Shown: in pieces, positions 37,535 through 46,427 of the stretch | Numbering within the stretch: the stretch's first letter is position 1 | How the letters are laid out: every line of letters starts with the position of its first letter | From: a virus | Strand: one strand, 5' to 3' | DNA: 61,861 nt | Virus record (IMG/VR): IMGVR_UViG_3300006919_000055 | Span: 1-61,861 of that record | Made by a program: the position numbers and the translations under genes | Notes under the pieces: model-generated | What the model was told of the DNA's origin: nothing | Seen by the model: only the letters and a program-made list of their open reading frames with translations | Databases searched by the model: none

Positions 37535-37825
37535 ATGCAAGTAGATTTTCAGTTTTTTATCAATGTGATAATTGGTATTTTTACTTTTTTTGGAAGTTGG
37601 ATACTTAAGACTATTTGGGAGAAAACAAACACAAACGCTAATCATATAGATGAACTGCGCGATCACCACGAGGACGACCTAAAAGAAACTCGACAAAAAA
37701 TAAACGATCTTGCATTAAGCTTACCCGAAAAATACGTAAATAAAGGCGACTTTGAAAACTTGGTTAAAGTTGTTCATCATCGGTTTGATCGCATCGAAGA
37801 AAAACTTGATAGACTTCAAAAATAA
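37535..37825 (+). CDS. Membrane-anchored coiled-coil protein (96 aa)
   Basis: Membrane segment FFINVIIGIFTFFGSWILK (about 7-25), then heptads over about 40-95 with SLPEKYVNKGDFENLVKVV, matching small phage proteins with an N-terminal TM and a trailing 'LPxxYVxKxDF' helix. A role in lysis or in the virion is possible. Late-type box at the canonical distance. Confidence 0.65.
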   Translation: MQVDFQFFINVIIGIFTFFGSWILKTIWEKTNTNANHIDELRDHHEDDLKETRQKINDLALSLPEKYVNKGDFENLVKVVHHRFDRIEEKLDRLQK

Positions 37826-37862
37826 GCTTCCCAAAAAAGTATAATTCCTGCATAATAAGCGG

Positions 37863-38699
37863 GTGAAATATTTTATTGTCAGTGACTTCTTTATTGAAGA
37901 TTTCGTAGGCGGTGCAGCGCTTAATGACGAAGAAATTTTAAAGATATTTCTCAAAAACGGTCAGGACATAGAGAAAATCAAGAGTGAAGAAGTCTCTATA
38001 GACTTTCTAGAGAAAAATTCGCAAGCTTTTTATATTGTTTCTAATTTTCTTCATATACCGGAAGACTCGTTAGAAAAGCTAAAAACACTTAATTACCTCA
38101 TATATGCTCACGATTATAAATTCGTAAGGCACATGAACCCTGCGGCGTACGAAGATTTTAAGGTTCCCGAAGAAGACTTAATCTATGTAGATTTTTATCA
38201 AAAATCTAAAGCTGTTATTTGCCAGAGTAAGCTTCAAGAAAGAATACATAACGAAAACATCAAGGAGCTAAATACGATTAATTTTTCCGGAAATTTATGG
38301 TCAGAAGAGACTCTCTCGTTGCTTGAATCTCTTTCTCAAAAAGACAAAAAACCAATTGTTTCGGTAGTAAAGTCGAGGTGGCCTCAAAAAGGTGTCCCTG
38401 AAGCTATATCTTTTTGTATAGAAGAAAATTATGATTATGATCTCGTTTATGATGATGATTATTATAGGTTTTTATGGAAGCTATCCGAAAATCAAGCCCT
38501 AGCTTTTTACCCTTTAACACCTGAAACCTGCTCTAGAGTGACGTTAGAATGTAAAATGATGAACATGAAAGTGTTTATAACTAAACTTGTAGGCGCTTCC
38601 CATGAGCCTTGGTTTGAAAAGCACGGGGTTGAGTTAATAAATTTAATGAGAGAAAAGAAAAATGAAATTTACGATATTCTCCTTAAGATATCTTCCTAA
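37863..38699 (+). CDS. Putative GT4-like glycosyltransferase (278 aa)
   Basis: GTG start. LIYAHDYKFVRHMNPAAYEDF is a motif of unassigned phage glycosyltransferases; CQSKLQERIH and VSVVKSRWPQKGVPEAISF suit the inter-domain region of a GT-B fold, and PLTPETCSRVTLECKMMNMKVF the donor site. Shorter than full GT4 proteins. Confidence 0.6.
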   Translation: MKYFIVSDFFIEDFVGGAALNDEEILKIFLKNGQDIEKIKSEEVSIDFLEKNSQAFYIVSNFLHIPEDSLEKLKTLNYLIYAHDYKFVRHMNPAAYEDFKVPEEDLIYVDFYQKSKAVICQSKLQERIHNENIKELNTINFSGNLWSEETLSLLESLSQKDKKPIVSVVKSRWPQKGVPEAISFCIEENYDYDLVYDDDYYRFLWKLSENQALAFYPLTPETCSRVTLECKMMNMKVFITKLVGASHEPWFEKHGVELINLMREKKNEIYDILLKISS

Positions 38700-38702
38700 T
38701 AA

Positions 38703-39515
38703 ATGACTGATTATAAATACATTTGTGGCAACGCTTTTAAAAGCATGTGCCAGTATTCGGTGGGCAAATACACAGACGCAAGAACACATGATTTTAATTT
38801 TTCAATTAAGGAAAATTTAGACAATGATACTGTATTTATCAAAACCGAATATGTAGGAAACTTTTTTCACTATGTAGATATACAAAAGCCATTTCATATA
38901 ATCACCCACAATTCAGATATTCCTATTGATGAAAGATTCTCTAAGTTTTTAGAGGACGAGCGCGTTCTTAGCTGGAAAGGTCAGAACATAAATATAGAAC
39001 ACGCCAAAGTTACACCTATCCCAATAGGACTAGCTAATCCAAAATGGTCACACGGTAATCCTGAAATTTTTACTAAAATTAGAAATGAATTAATAAATGG
39101 AGAAATAAAAAAAGATAAACTTTTTTACACCAACTTCGACATTTACACTAATTTACAAGAACGGCAAACTTGCTTAAGAGAAACAGGCTTTAAATTAGAG
39201 CCTAAATTAGATTTTGAATCGTATCTCCGAGAAGTAGCTCGGTCTTACTTTATAGTTTCTCCTGATGGGAATGGTATAGATTGCCATAAACACTGGGAAG
39301 CATTATATTTAAATTCCATTCCTATAGTTTCTAGTGGAATAAATGTTAATTATTTTAAAAATAAACAAATTCCTTTTCTCATCTTAGATTCATGGAGTGA
39401 ACTTAATAACATCAAACTATCACCAGAACTACACGAAAAAATATGGGGCAACTTCGACAGCGACACCCTATTATTTGATAATTATCTTATGAATTTACAA
39501 ATTGGAGAATTTTAA
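38703..39515 (+). CDS. Exostosin/GT47-like glycosyltransferase (270 aa)
   Basis: Middle HITHNSDIPI, VTPIPIGLANPKW and the signature RSYFIVSPDGNGIDCHKHWE, then ALYLNSIPIVS, match the 'F.lsP.G.G.DC.R.WE.L..G.IPVV' motif of exostosin-type glycosyltransferases. Follows the GT4-like gene by 3 nt and abuts the GT25 gene. Substrate unknown. Confidence 0.68.
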   Translation: MTDYKYICGNAFKSMCQYSVGKYTDARTHDFNFSIKENLDNDTVFIKTEYVGNFFHYVDIQKPFHIITHNSDIPIDERFSKFLEDERVLSWKGQNINIEHAKVTPIPIGLANPKWSHGNPEIFTKIRNELINGEIKKDKLFYTNFDIYTNLQERQTCLRETGFKLEPKLDFESYLREVARSYFIVSPDGNGIDCHKHWEALYLNSIPIVSSGINVNYFKNKQIPFLILDSWSELNNIKLSPELHEKIWGNFDSDTLLFDNYLMNLQIGEF

Positions 39516-40177
39516 TGATTAATGTAGATAAAATTATAGTTTTACATTATAAACCGCTCGTAAACAGAAAAACTCTTTTCAGCGCATTCTTAAAACAGCA
39601 TGACTTAGAGTGCAGTTGGATAGATAGAGAGCCAAAAAAAACTGATATAAAAAAATTATACAAATTTTCGGAAGAAGATTGGAAAAATAAAATTCAACCG
39701 GAAAACTTTGCTCCTCGTAAATTAAGAGACAGTGAAATATCTCTTTTATTTAAACATTATCTAGCTCTCAAAAAAATTGTTAGAGAAAAAATAAATACCA
39801 CCCTCTTGTTAGAGGACGACGTTTTGTTTACCGACAACTTTACTGAAATATTTAATAAAAATTTAGAATCTACCCCAGAAGATTGGGACTACATTTTTCC
39901 CGGTAGTGGATGTGATCTCAGAATACCTAAAGCTAAACTAGAAGAAGGAAAAATTGCATATTTAAAAAACCATCCCGCTACTAAATGCACTGACTCAATC
40001 ATAATAAAATTAGATGCAGCAAAAAAAATATTAAAAACCTTTAATTCTTGGACTTTACCTGCCGATTGGGAATACAATTATCAACTATTCAAACATGACA
40101 TGAACGTCTACTGGTGGGAACCTCCGGTCTTTGTTCAAGGTTCTCAAAGTGGAATATATAAATCTGCAATACAGTGA
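39515..40177 (+). CDS. Glycosyltransferase family 25 protein (220 aa)
   Basis: GT25 (LPS/procollagen galactosyltransferase) signature: RDSEISLLFKHYLALKKIV and TTLLLEDDVLF with the acidic EDD, then LPADWEYNYQLF. The N-terminal GEIGC-type helix is replaced by RDSEIS. A second GT25 domain lies at 46424 fused to an oxygenase. Stop overlaps the next start (GTGA). Confidence 0.75.
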   Translation: MINVDKIIVLHYKPLVNRKTLFSAFLKQHDLECSWIDREPKKTDIKKLYKFSEEDWKNKIQPENFAPRKLRDSEISLLFKHYLALKKIVREKINTTLLLEDDVLFTDNFTEIFNKNLESTPEDWDYIFPGSGCDLRIPKAKLEEGKIAYLKNHPATKCTDSIIIKLDAAKKILKTFNSWTLPADWEYNYQLFKHDMNVYWWEPPVFVQGSQSGIYKSAIQ

Positions 40178-41127
40178 AAATAGCTTTTTACTCTCCTCAC
40201 TTATGCTTGCGAGGTACTACCGTCGCAATGTATGACTATGCCTTTTACAATCAAACCCTATTAGGTAACGAATCGTGCATAATATATTCTAGCCAAGACC
40301 ATCGCAATAGCGATAGCGCTATTGAAAAATTTAACGACTCTTTCAGTGAAATATACGCTTTAGAAAATGAAAAAAAGTTAGACGAAGTATTAACTCAAAG
40401 TAAAGCTGATGCAGTTTATATTTTAAAGGCTGGCAAAAATGATGAACGCCAATCTTCAGTTTGTAAAAATTTAATACATTGCACGGGACTAGAGTCTGAA
40501 CCGCACGGACATGTATACGCTTATGTTTCAAAATGGTTAAGTGAAAAATGTTCACAAGGCAAACTTCCTTTTGTACCGCATATAGTCGATCTACCTAAAC
40601 AGGACGGAAATCTGAGAAATGATCTAGGTATACCTGATTCAGCTTTGGTCTTTGGCAGGAATGGAGGGAGAGACACTTGGAGTCTACCGTTTGTCAATCA
40701 TGTAATATCTGAGGTACTTAAAAGAAGAGACGATATTTATTTTATATTTCAGAATACTGAAAAGTTCATTGATCACGAAAGAGTATTTTTCATAGAAAGT
40801 ACCGCCAGAATGCATTATAAAACTAAATTTATAAACACCTGCGATGCTATGATTCATGCCCGACTAGAAGGTGAAAGCTTCGGATTAGCTTGCGGAGAGT
40901 TTTCTTTAAGAAACAAGCCTGTAATAACTTGGTCTGGTTCTAACGAAAAAAATCATATAGAAACTTTAGGCGACAAAGCTTTTCTTTATGAAAACTCAAT
41001 AGACTTACTAAGTATATTTTTAGAATTCAAAAAGCAACCAGCGAAAGATTGGAATTGTTATAAAGATTTTTCTCCTGAAAAAGTCATGAAAAAATTTAAT
41101 GAAATTTTCTTAAAGCAAGATGCATAG
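40174..41127 (+). CDS. Glycosyltransferase, GT4-like (317 aa)
   Basis: MKIAFYSPHLCLRGTTVAMY at the start is the N-terminal GT-B motif with a glycine loop; VFGRNGGRDTWS and HARLEGESFGLACGEFSLRNKPVI (starting with the acidic E..GE donor motif) are the C-terminal domain. GTG start with 4-nt overlap upstream; overlaps FkbM by 8 nt. Confidence 0.7.
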   Translation: MKIAFYSPHLCLRGTTVAMYDYAFYNQTLLGNESCIIYSSQDHRNSDSAIEKFNDSFSEIYALENEKKLDEVLTQSKADAVYILKAGKNDERQSSVCKNLIHCTGLESEPHGHVYAYVSKWLSEKCSQGKLPFVPHIVDLPKQDGNLRNDLGIPDSALVFGRNGGRDTWSLPFVNHVISEVLKRRDDIYFIFQNTEKFIDHERVFFIESTARMHYKTKFINTCDAMIHARLEGESFGLACGEFSLRNKPVITWSGSNEKNHIETLGDKAFLYENSIDLLSIFLEFKKQPAKDWNCYKDFSPEKVMKKFNEIFLKQDA

Positions 41128-41791
41128 AATTAAATCACTAGCTGGCTTTGGTTTTCAGCCACAATATATATTAGATATAGGAGCCAATGTGGGGAGCTGG
41201 ACCGATCAAATGGCTTTTTATTTTCCGGATTCTCATTTTTTGATGGTAGAGGCCAACTTAAAACACAGTAACGCTTTACAAAGTATTTGCGATAAACACC
41301 CCAAGGCAGAATTCTGCATTGAGCTGCTAAGTGAAACTTCTAAAGATTGTAATTACCATACCTTAAAAAACGCTTCCGCCGATAATCTCGAAACTGGCAA
41401 CTCTATATTTAAAGAAAAAACTAAACACTATTCTGATTCCAATATAGAAATTAAAATATTAAAATCTAAAACCTTGGACAATCTTCTAGAAGAAAAAAAT
41501 ATTAATAAAGTAGATTTAATAAAATTAGATGTTCAAGGCGCTGAAATATCAGTGTTAAAAGGAGCTTCCGACACACTTAAAAATGCCACATTTTGCCTAC
41601 TAGAAGTTCAGCTTCAGCAATGGAACGAAGAGGCTCCACTGTTCTCGGAGGTTATTGAGTTTATGGATGAAAATGATTTTTCAGTTTTTGATTTTATAGA
41701 TAAAAATTTAGTTTCAGACTACACTGTTTCTATTGATGTTTTATTTAAAAAGAAAAATAATAAATTTACCTGTCCGAACATTTCTAAATGA
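41120..41791 (+). CDS. FkbM-family methyltransferase (223 aa)
   Basis: ILDIGANVGSWTDQMA (motif I of the AdoMet fold), VEAN, then IKLDVQGAEISVLKGA and LLEVQL match the FkbM domain, which methylates sugar or polyketide hydroxyls. Given the neighbours a sugar of the glycan is the likely target. Overlaps the following glycosyltransferase by 4 nt. Confidence 0.8.
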   Translation: MHRIKSLAGFGFQPQYILDIGANVGSWTDQMAFYFPDSHFLMVEANLKHSNALQSICDKHPKAEFCIELLSETSKDCNYHTLKNASADNLETGNSIFKEKTKHYSDSNIEIKILKSKTLDNLLEEKNINKVDLIKLDVQGAEISVLKGASDTLKNATFCLLEVQLQQWNEEAPLFSEVIEFMDENDFSVFDFIDKNLVSDYTVSIDVLFKKKNNKFTCPNISK

Positions 41792-42531
41792 GTTTTATTT
41801 ATAATCATATAAAAATAAATGAAGAAAAATTAAAAGTGGGAGTCTATTGTCCCGCTTTCGATTGTGATCCTTTATACATAGAATATAATAAAAAAGTTTT
41901 TAATCATTTTGGAATTAATATTAACTATGTTACATCTGGGTCAAGACATGGGGAAATATTAAACACTCTGTCTCGTGAAGAAAACGTTGATTATCTTTGT
42001 TTTGTTGATGTGGATGCTATACCTTTGTCTCCTAATGTTCTGGAAACCCTAATAGGTAGAATCTATAATAAAAATGCAATAATAGGAATAGAACAAACCA
42101 GTAATAATCATAGGCATGAAGCTGACAAACTAATCGCCCTTTCTCACGCTATCAAAAGAGGAGAAGATATATCTAAACATATAAGCCCCGCCAACAACGA
42201 TAAAAACTTAACTAATCATGAAGAAACATATGCTGGCCCCGCTTTCTTCCTAATAGCTAAAGAAACCTATAAAACCCTAGGAGAGCCATCTTATTTAGAA
42301 ACCTACAGAAGCGACTGTGGGGAAGAGCTTTCTTACGTAGCTCGCGAAAAAGGGTTCGAAGTAAAATATATTCACTTCTCTCATTGCGTTCAGCCTCAAT
42401 GGCATCTAAAAGAAAATATTAAATTTGGTATAGGAAGCTCGTATGAAGATTTAGTTTATCATAATTTTCAATCGAGAGCGTCAACTTCACTAGACATGTT
42501 TATAGAAAAATGTAAAGAAGTATTAAATTAA
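41788..42531 (+). CDS. GT-A glycosyltransferase (247 aa)
   Basis: LCFVDVDAIPLSPNVLETLIG holds the DVD metal motif; AGPAFFLIAKETY and GEELSYVAREKG with an 'EExxL' acidic helix fit a GT2-like enzyme. Upstream helix HGEILNTLSREENVDYLC binds the nucleotide. Between FkbM and the epimerase. Confidence 0.68.
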   Translation: MSFIYNHIKINEEKLKVGVYCPAFDCDPLYIEYNKKVFNHFGININYVTSGSRHGEILNTLSREENVDYLCFVDVDAIPLSPNVLETLIGRIYNKNAIIGIEQTSNNHRHEADKLIALSHAIKRGEDISKHISPANNDKNLTNHEETYAGPAFFLIAKETYKTLGEPSYLETYRSDCGEELSYVAREKGFEVKYIHFSHCVQPQWHLKENIKFGIGSSYEDLVYHNFQSRASTSLDMFIEKCKEVLN

Positions 42532-42533
42532 AA

Positions 42534-43439
42534 ATGAGTAAATGTTTAGTAACAGGAGGGTGCGGCTTCATCGGCAGTAACTTAGTTGATGAGTTAATTA
42601 AACTTGGAAATGAGGTTCATGTTATAGATGACCTCTCGGCTTCTTGTAATGATGATTTTTACTTTAATTCAAAGGCTTCATGGTCAAAAATTAGCGTCTG
42701 TAATTCGGAGAAGGTAGAAAATGATTTCAAGCAATTTAAACCGGATTACGTTTTTCATCTTGCCGCCTATTCAAGAATCCAAGTGGCTATGAAAAACCCT
42801 TTGTCTACCTGCGATGTTAATTTTACAGCTACAGCCTCATTACTTCAGCTATGCGCTAAATATAAAGTAAAAAGATTTGTGCTTTCCTCAACATCTTCTA
42901 TATATGGGTTAAAAAATCAAATACCCCTCTCAGAAGATATGCCCGCTGACTGTTTAAATATTTACTCAACAACTAAATATAGCGCAGAACAGTTATGTAA
43001 AATGTATTATAAATTATTTAACGTTCCGACTGTTATATTTAGATACTTTAATGTTTATGGACCCCGCGAGCCACTAAAAGGGGTTTACGCTCCGGTAGTG
43101 GGCCTTTTCTTGAAACAATTTAAAGAAGGTAAACCAATGACTATTGTTGGAGATGGCTCTCAAACTAGAGATTTTACTCACGTAAAAGATGTGGTTAAAG
43201 CCAATATTGCAGCCGTTAAAAATGATAAAGAAGAGATATTTGGTCAAGTTTTTAATGTTGGAACGGGCGTTAATTACTCAGTTTTAGACTTAGCTAAAAA
43301 CATAGGAGGAGATTATCAATTTATAGATAACCGAGAGGGAGAAGCTAAAGATACGCTTGCAGACATTTCTAAAATTAAAAGTCTTTTAAATTGGGAACCC
43401 TGCGGAAACATTATGAAATACATCAATTCTAACAAATGA
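42534..43439 (+). CDS. NAD-dependent sugar epimerase/dehydratase (301 aa)
   Basis: Extended SDR: GGCGFIGSNLVDEL (8-21) binds NAD, FHLAAYS, SSTSSIYG carries the catalytic serine/threonine, YSTTK (about 143-147) the tyrosine-lysine pair, and FRYFNVYGPRE the substrate strand. Closest to UDP-glucose/GlcNAc 4-epimerases. Its 4-nt overlap with GMD suggests joint synthesis of the sugars used by the nearby transferases. Confidence 0.85.
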   Translation: MSKCLVTGGCGFIGSNLVDELIKLGNEVHVIDDLSASCNDDFYFNSKASWSKISVCNSEKVENDFKQFKPDYVFHLAAYSRIQVAMKNPLSTCDVNFTATASLLQLCAKYKVKRFVLSSTSSIYGLKNQIPLSEDMPADCLNIYSTTKYSAEQLCKMYYKLFNVPTVIFRYFNVYGPREPLKGVYAPVVGLFLKQFKEGKPMTIVGDGSQTRDFTHVKDVVKANIAAVKNDKEEIFGQVFNVGTGVNYSVLDLAKNIGGDYQFIDNREGEAKDTLADISKIKSLLNWEPCGNIMKYINSNK

Positions 43440-44524
43440 GTAAAAAAATTTTAATAACTGGCATCTTAGGGCAAGATGGGGCAAACATGGCAGAACTTTT
43501 GCTTTCTAAAGCAAATAATTTTGAAATATATGGAATGATGCGTCGTTCTGCTGTTCCTAATTTTAAAAATATTGAAAATATTAAAAACCACCCCAGCTTT
43601 AATATAGTAAATGGTGATTTAACTGATGAAGTAAGTATAAATGAATTAGTAAAGAAAATTCAACCAGATTACTTCATCAACTTTGCGGCAAATAGTTTTG
43701 TTGGATGTTCTTGGGATATGCCCATGCAAGTTTTTGATGTTAATGCTATGGGTGTAATACGAGCCTTAGAGGCTATAAGAAAATTTAAACCGGATTGCAG
43801 GTTTTATAGCGCAGGAAGTAGTGAGGAATTTGGTGACGTTGATTTTGCGCCGCAAAACTTAACCCACCCTATGAAGCCCAGAAGCCCTTACGGAGCTTCA
43901 AAATGCGCCGCTAGGCATATCGTAAAAGTATACAGAGAATCTTACGATTTGTACGCAATACATGGAGTTTTATTTAATCATGAAGGAACGAAGCGCGGAG
44001 AAGAATTTGTAACCCGTAAAATATCGAAAGGAGTTGCTCAAATTCACAATCAATTACGCAGTATTAACGCTTGGAAATCTAATGGGTCCGACGATTTTCC
44101 GCCTCAAGTTACTCCCATTGAGCTAGGATACTTAGACTCTAAAAGAGATTGGAGTGACAGTATGGACTTCATGGAGGGTATTTGGCTAATGCTAAATCAA
44201 CAAGAGCCTAAAGAATATCTTTTAGCAAGCGGAGAAACACACTCTATAAGAGAGTTCATTGAAAAAGCTTTTAATATTGCTAATATTACAGGGCAGTGGG
44301 AAGGCGAAGGTCAAGAGGAAAAATTTATACATAATTATAAAGACAAAAAAATTGTTTTAGTAAAAATTAATCCTAAATATTTTAGGCCCGCCGAGGTTAA
44401 TTTACTCCTTGGAGACCCGACTGACGCCATACAAAAATTAGGCTGGAAACCCCAGAAAAGCTTTGACAAATTAGTAGAAAGCATGGTAAAGTTGGACCTC
44501 GATGAAATCCAAAAAGCGTCCTAA
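43436..44524 (+). CDS. gmd: GDP-mannose 4,6-dehydratase
   Basis: 362 aa. LITGILGQDGANMAELLL (NADP site), NFAANSFVGCSW, AGSSEEFG, PYGASKCAARH with catalytic Y and K, NHEGTKRGEEFVTRKISKG and the C-terminal YFRPAEVNLLLGDP are the GMD landmarks. It makes GDP-4-keto-6-deoxymannose, precursor of GDP-rhamnose, fucose or perosamine. No dedicated reductase is recognised next to it; the epimerase at 42534 or a host enzyme may complete the step. Confidence 0.93.
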   Translation: MSKKILITGILGQDGANMAELLLSKANNFEIYGMMRRSAVPNFKNIENIKNHPSFNIVNGDLTDEVSINELVKKIQPDYFINFAANSFVGCSWDMPMQVFDVNAMGVIRALEAIRKFKPDCRFYSAGSSEEFGDVDFAPQNLTHPMKPRSPYGASKCAARHIVKVYRESYDLYAIHGVLFNHEGTKRGEEFVTRKISKGVAQIHNQLRSINAWKSNGSDDFPPQVTPIELGYLDSKRDWSDSMDFMEGIWLMLNQQEPKEYLLASGETHSIREFIEKAFNIANITGQWEGEGQEEKFIHNYKDKKIVLVKINPKYFRPAEVNLLLGDPTDAIQKLGWKPQKSFDKLVESMVKLDLDEIQKAS

Positions 44525-44945
44525 ATTTTCTCTAAATAAATTACTTTACAATAATAAAGGACAAAAGCCTAATATCCGAAATCAAGGTGAATTTTTGATC
44601 TGGAATTTCATTCCCCAAGCGAAAGACTTCACAAATAAAGAGTGGATTAGAGAAAAAGGTCTAGCTAAAAAGATAATAACTGAAGATTATAAAGAATTTA
44701 AATTTGATTTTTGGCTTCAATTTAGCTTACCCTTTCCAATTCCTAGTTTAGCTTATTTTCGCAAGTCTGCGGTTAAAAACGAAATTAAAAATGAGTACTA
44801 TAAATTTTTAGTACTTAAGAAAATTGATTTTAACCCTGAAAAGAAATACGATTACACTATACCAAAGAACGAAAAAATATCAAAATATAAAGCCCCCAAC
44901 AATAGTAAATTTAATTTTTTTAAAGATGAAAAGAAAAAAAAGTAG
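44502..44945 (+). CDS. Hypothetical basic protein (147 aa)
   Basis: Lysine-rich, with KFDFWLQFSLPFPIPSLAYF in the middle and a K/N-rich tail. Not recognised. Overlaps GMD by 23 nt and the recombinase start by 20 nt, so it belongs to the same transcript. Confidence 0.5.
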   Translation: MKSKKRPKFSLNKLLYNNKGQKPNIRNQGEFLIWNFIPQAKDFTNKEWIREKGLAKKIITEDYKEFKFDFWLQFSLPFPIPSLAYFRKSAVKNEIKNEYYKFLVLKKIDFNPEKKYDYTIPKNEKISKYKAPNNSKFNFFKDEKKKK

Positions 44946-46014
44946 CGAATCTGTATTAACTCCAGAAGAGCAAATAGAAGCTTATCTAGAGAATAACAAA
45001 GGAGATCATTATAACTTTGAAGAAGAAAGAAGTTATGCAGTGTCCAGTGGAAGTCTATTACTAGATATTGAAATGGGCGGAGGTATAGGACCCGGCATTA
45101 TAAGAGCCTCCGGAATAACTGAGGGAGGTAAAACTTCATGCGCCTTGTCTTTTGCAAAGAACTTCCAAAAACAGGAGAATAGCAAAGTTATATACATAAA
45201 GTCTGAAGGTCGTTTGACGGAAGAAATGATTTCCAGAGCTGGCCTCGACACCGATAAAAAGAAATGGTTTGTTTATAAAAGTAATACCTACGAATCCGTC
45301 ATCAACTTATTAAGAGAGCTTGTCCACAATAATGATACTAAAAGAAAATATATGTTCATTATTGATTCTATGGATTCCTTAGTGCCTAAAGCTGATTTAG
45401 AAAAATCGCCCGAAGAAGCTAATAAAGTTGCTGGAGGAGCGCTTCTAAGCTCCGACTTCCTTAGAAAAATGGCTTTATCAATGACATCTAAAGGTCATGT
45501 ATGTTATTTAATCTCTCAAGTTCGATCTAAGGTTTCTATAAATCCTTATGAAAAGTCTGACGCTAGAGTCACTAACGCTTCAGGAGGTAATGCTCTTTTG
45601 CATTATAGCGATTGGATTCTAGAGTTCCAAGAAAGGTATAAAGCCGATATCATTTTTGACAAAGATGGAAAAACTCCAATAGGCCACTGGTGCAAGGTTA
45701 TATTCAAGAAAACCCCTAATGAAAAAACTGGAGTGATAGTTAAATATCCCATCAAGTACGGCAGAAAAGAAGGTAAAAGTATATGGGTAGAAGCCGAAGT
45801 AGCTGATATGATGTTACAATTTGATATGGCTAAGAAAAGTGGCGCATGGGTATCCATATCTGAAGAGCTTATAGAGGAAGTAAAAAAAGAAACGGGAGAA
45901 GAAATGAAAAACCAACATCAAGGTTTTGATAATCTTAGAAAGTACTTTGAAGAAAATGATAAGATAGGTAAATATATTTTTAACAAATTTAGAGAAGTCC
46001 TAAAAAAGTCATGA
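44926..46014 (+). CDS. uvsX: RecA/UvsX-like recombinase (362 aa)
   Basis: ATG 44926 chosen; an upstream start at 44824 would translate the neighbour's 3-prime end. Walker A GITEGGKT (63-70), Walker B FIIDSMD (144-150), LISQVRSKVSI and ASGGNALLHYSDWILEF (the RecA loop 2 equivalent). The usual RecA P-loop GPESSGKT is altered and the MAW stretch differs, as in phage UvsX. ATP-dependent strand-exchange filament for recombination-dependent replication. Linked with a nuclease gene by a 4-nt overlap. Confidence 0.88.
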   Translation: MKRKKSSESVLTPEEQIEAYLENNKGDHYNFEEERSYAVSSGSLLLDIEMGGGIGPGIIRASGITEGGKTSCALSFAKNFQKQENSKVIYIKSEGRLTEEMISRAGLDTDKKKWFVYKSNTYESVINLLRELVHNNDTKRKYMFIIDSMDSLVPKADLEKSPEEANKVAGGALLSSDFLRKMALSMTSKGHVCYLISQVRSKVSINPYEKSDARVTNASGGNALLHYSDWILEFQERYKADIIFDKDGKTPIGHWCKVIFKKTPNEKTGVIVKYPIKYGRKEGKSIWVEAEVADMMLQFDMAKKSGAWVSISEELIEEVKKETGEEMKNQHQGFDNLRKYFEENDKIGKYIFNKFREVLKKS

Positions 46015-46427
46015 GACTTTATAATATATACGGGAAACTACAAAAGAAAAATGTTAGACCATATCTAATAGATTGGGACGGTAAATCTCGCTCTAAAATA
46101 CAATTTTCAGTAAAGCAATTTCTTAAGACCTTTTGGAAAACCCAAATGGTTTATGAAGAATTTCCCGTTTATGGCACTAAAATGAAAGTAGACATTCTTA
46201 ATGCTACAAAAAAAATAGCCATAGAGGTAAACGGAGGACAACATAATTCTTTTAATAAATTTTTTCATGCAAATTCCAGAGCCAATTACCTTAAATCTAT
46301 AAAAAGAGACATGGAAAAAAGCGAATGGCTAGAAAAAAATGATTTCACATTAGTTGAAATAGAAGAGGCCGAAGTTAAAAATATCTCAAAAGAGTTTTTT
46401 AAAAGTAAATTTGGTATAACATTATGA
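46011..46427 (+). CDS. PD-(D/E)XK endonuclease, Vsr/DUF559-like (138 aa)
   Basis: KVDILNATKKIAIEVNGGQH (59-78) carries the D...E-x-N active site of DUF559/Vsr-like endonucleases (D61, E73, N75); a helix with RDMEKSEWLEKNDF follows as in these short nucleases. ATGA-coupled to the recombinase, so a role in recombination or repair of replication intermediates is likely. Confidence 0.7.
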   Translation: MRLYNIYGKLQKKNVRPYLIDWDGKSRSKIQFSVKQFLKTFWKTQMVYEEFPVYGTKMKVDILNATKKIAIEVNGGQHNSFNKFFHANSRANYLKSIKRDMEKSEWLEKNDFTLVEIEEAEVKNISKEFFKSKFGITL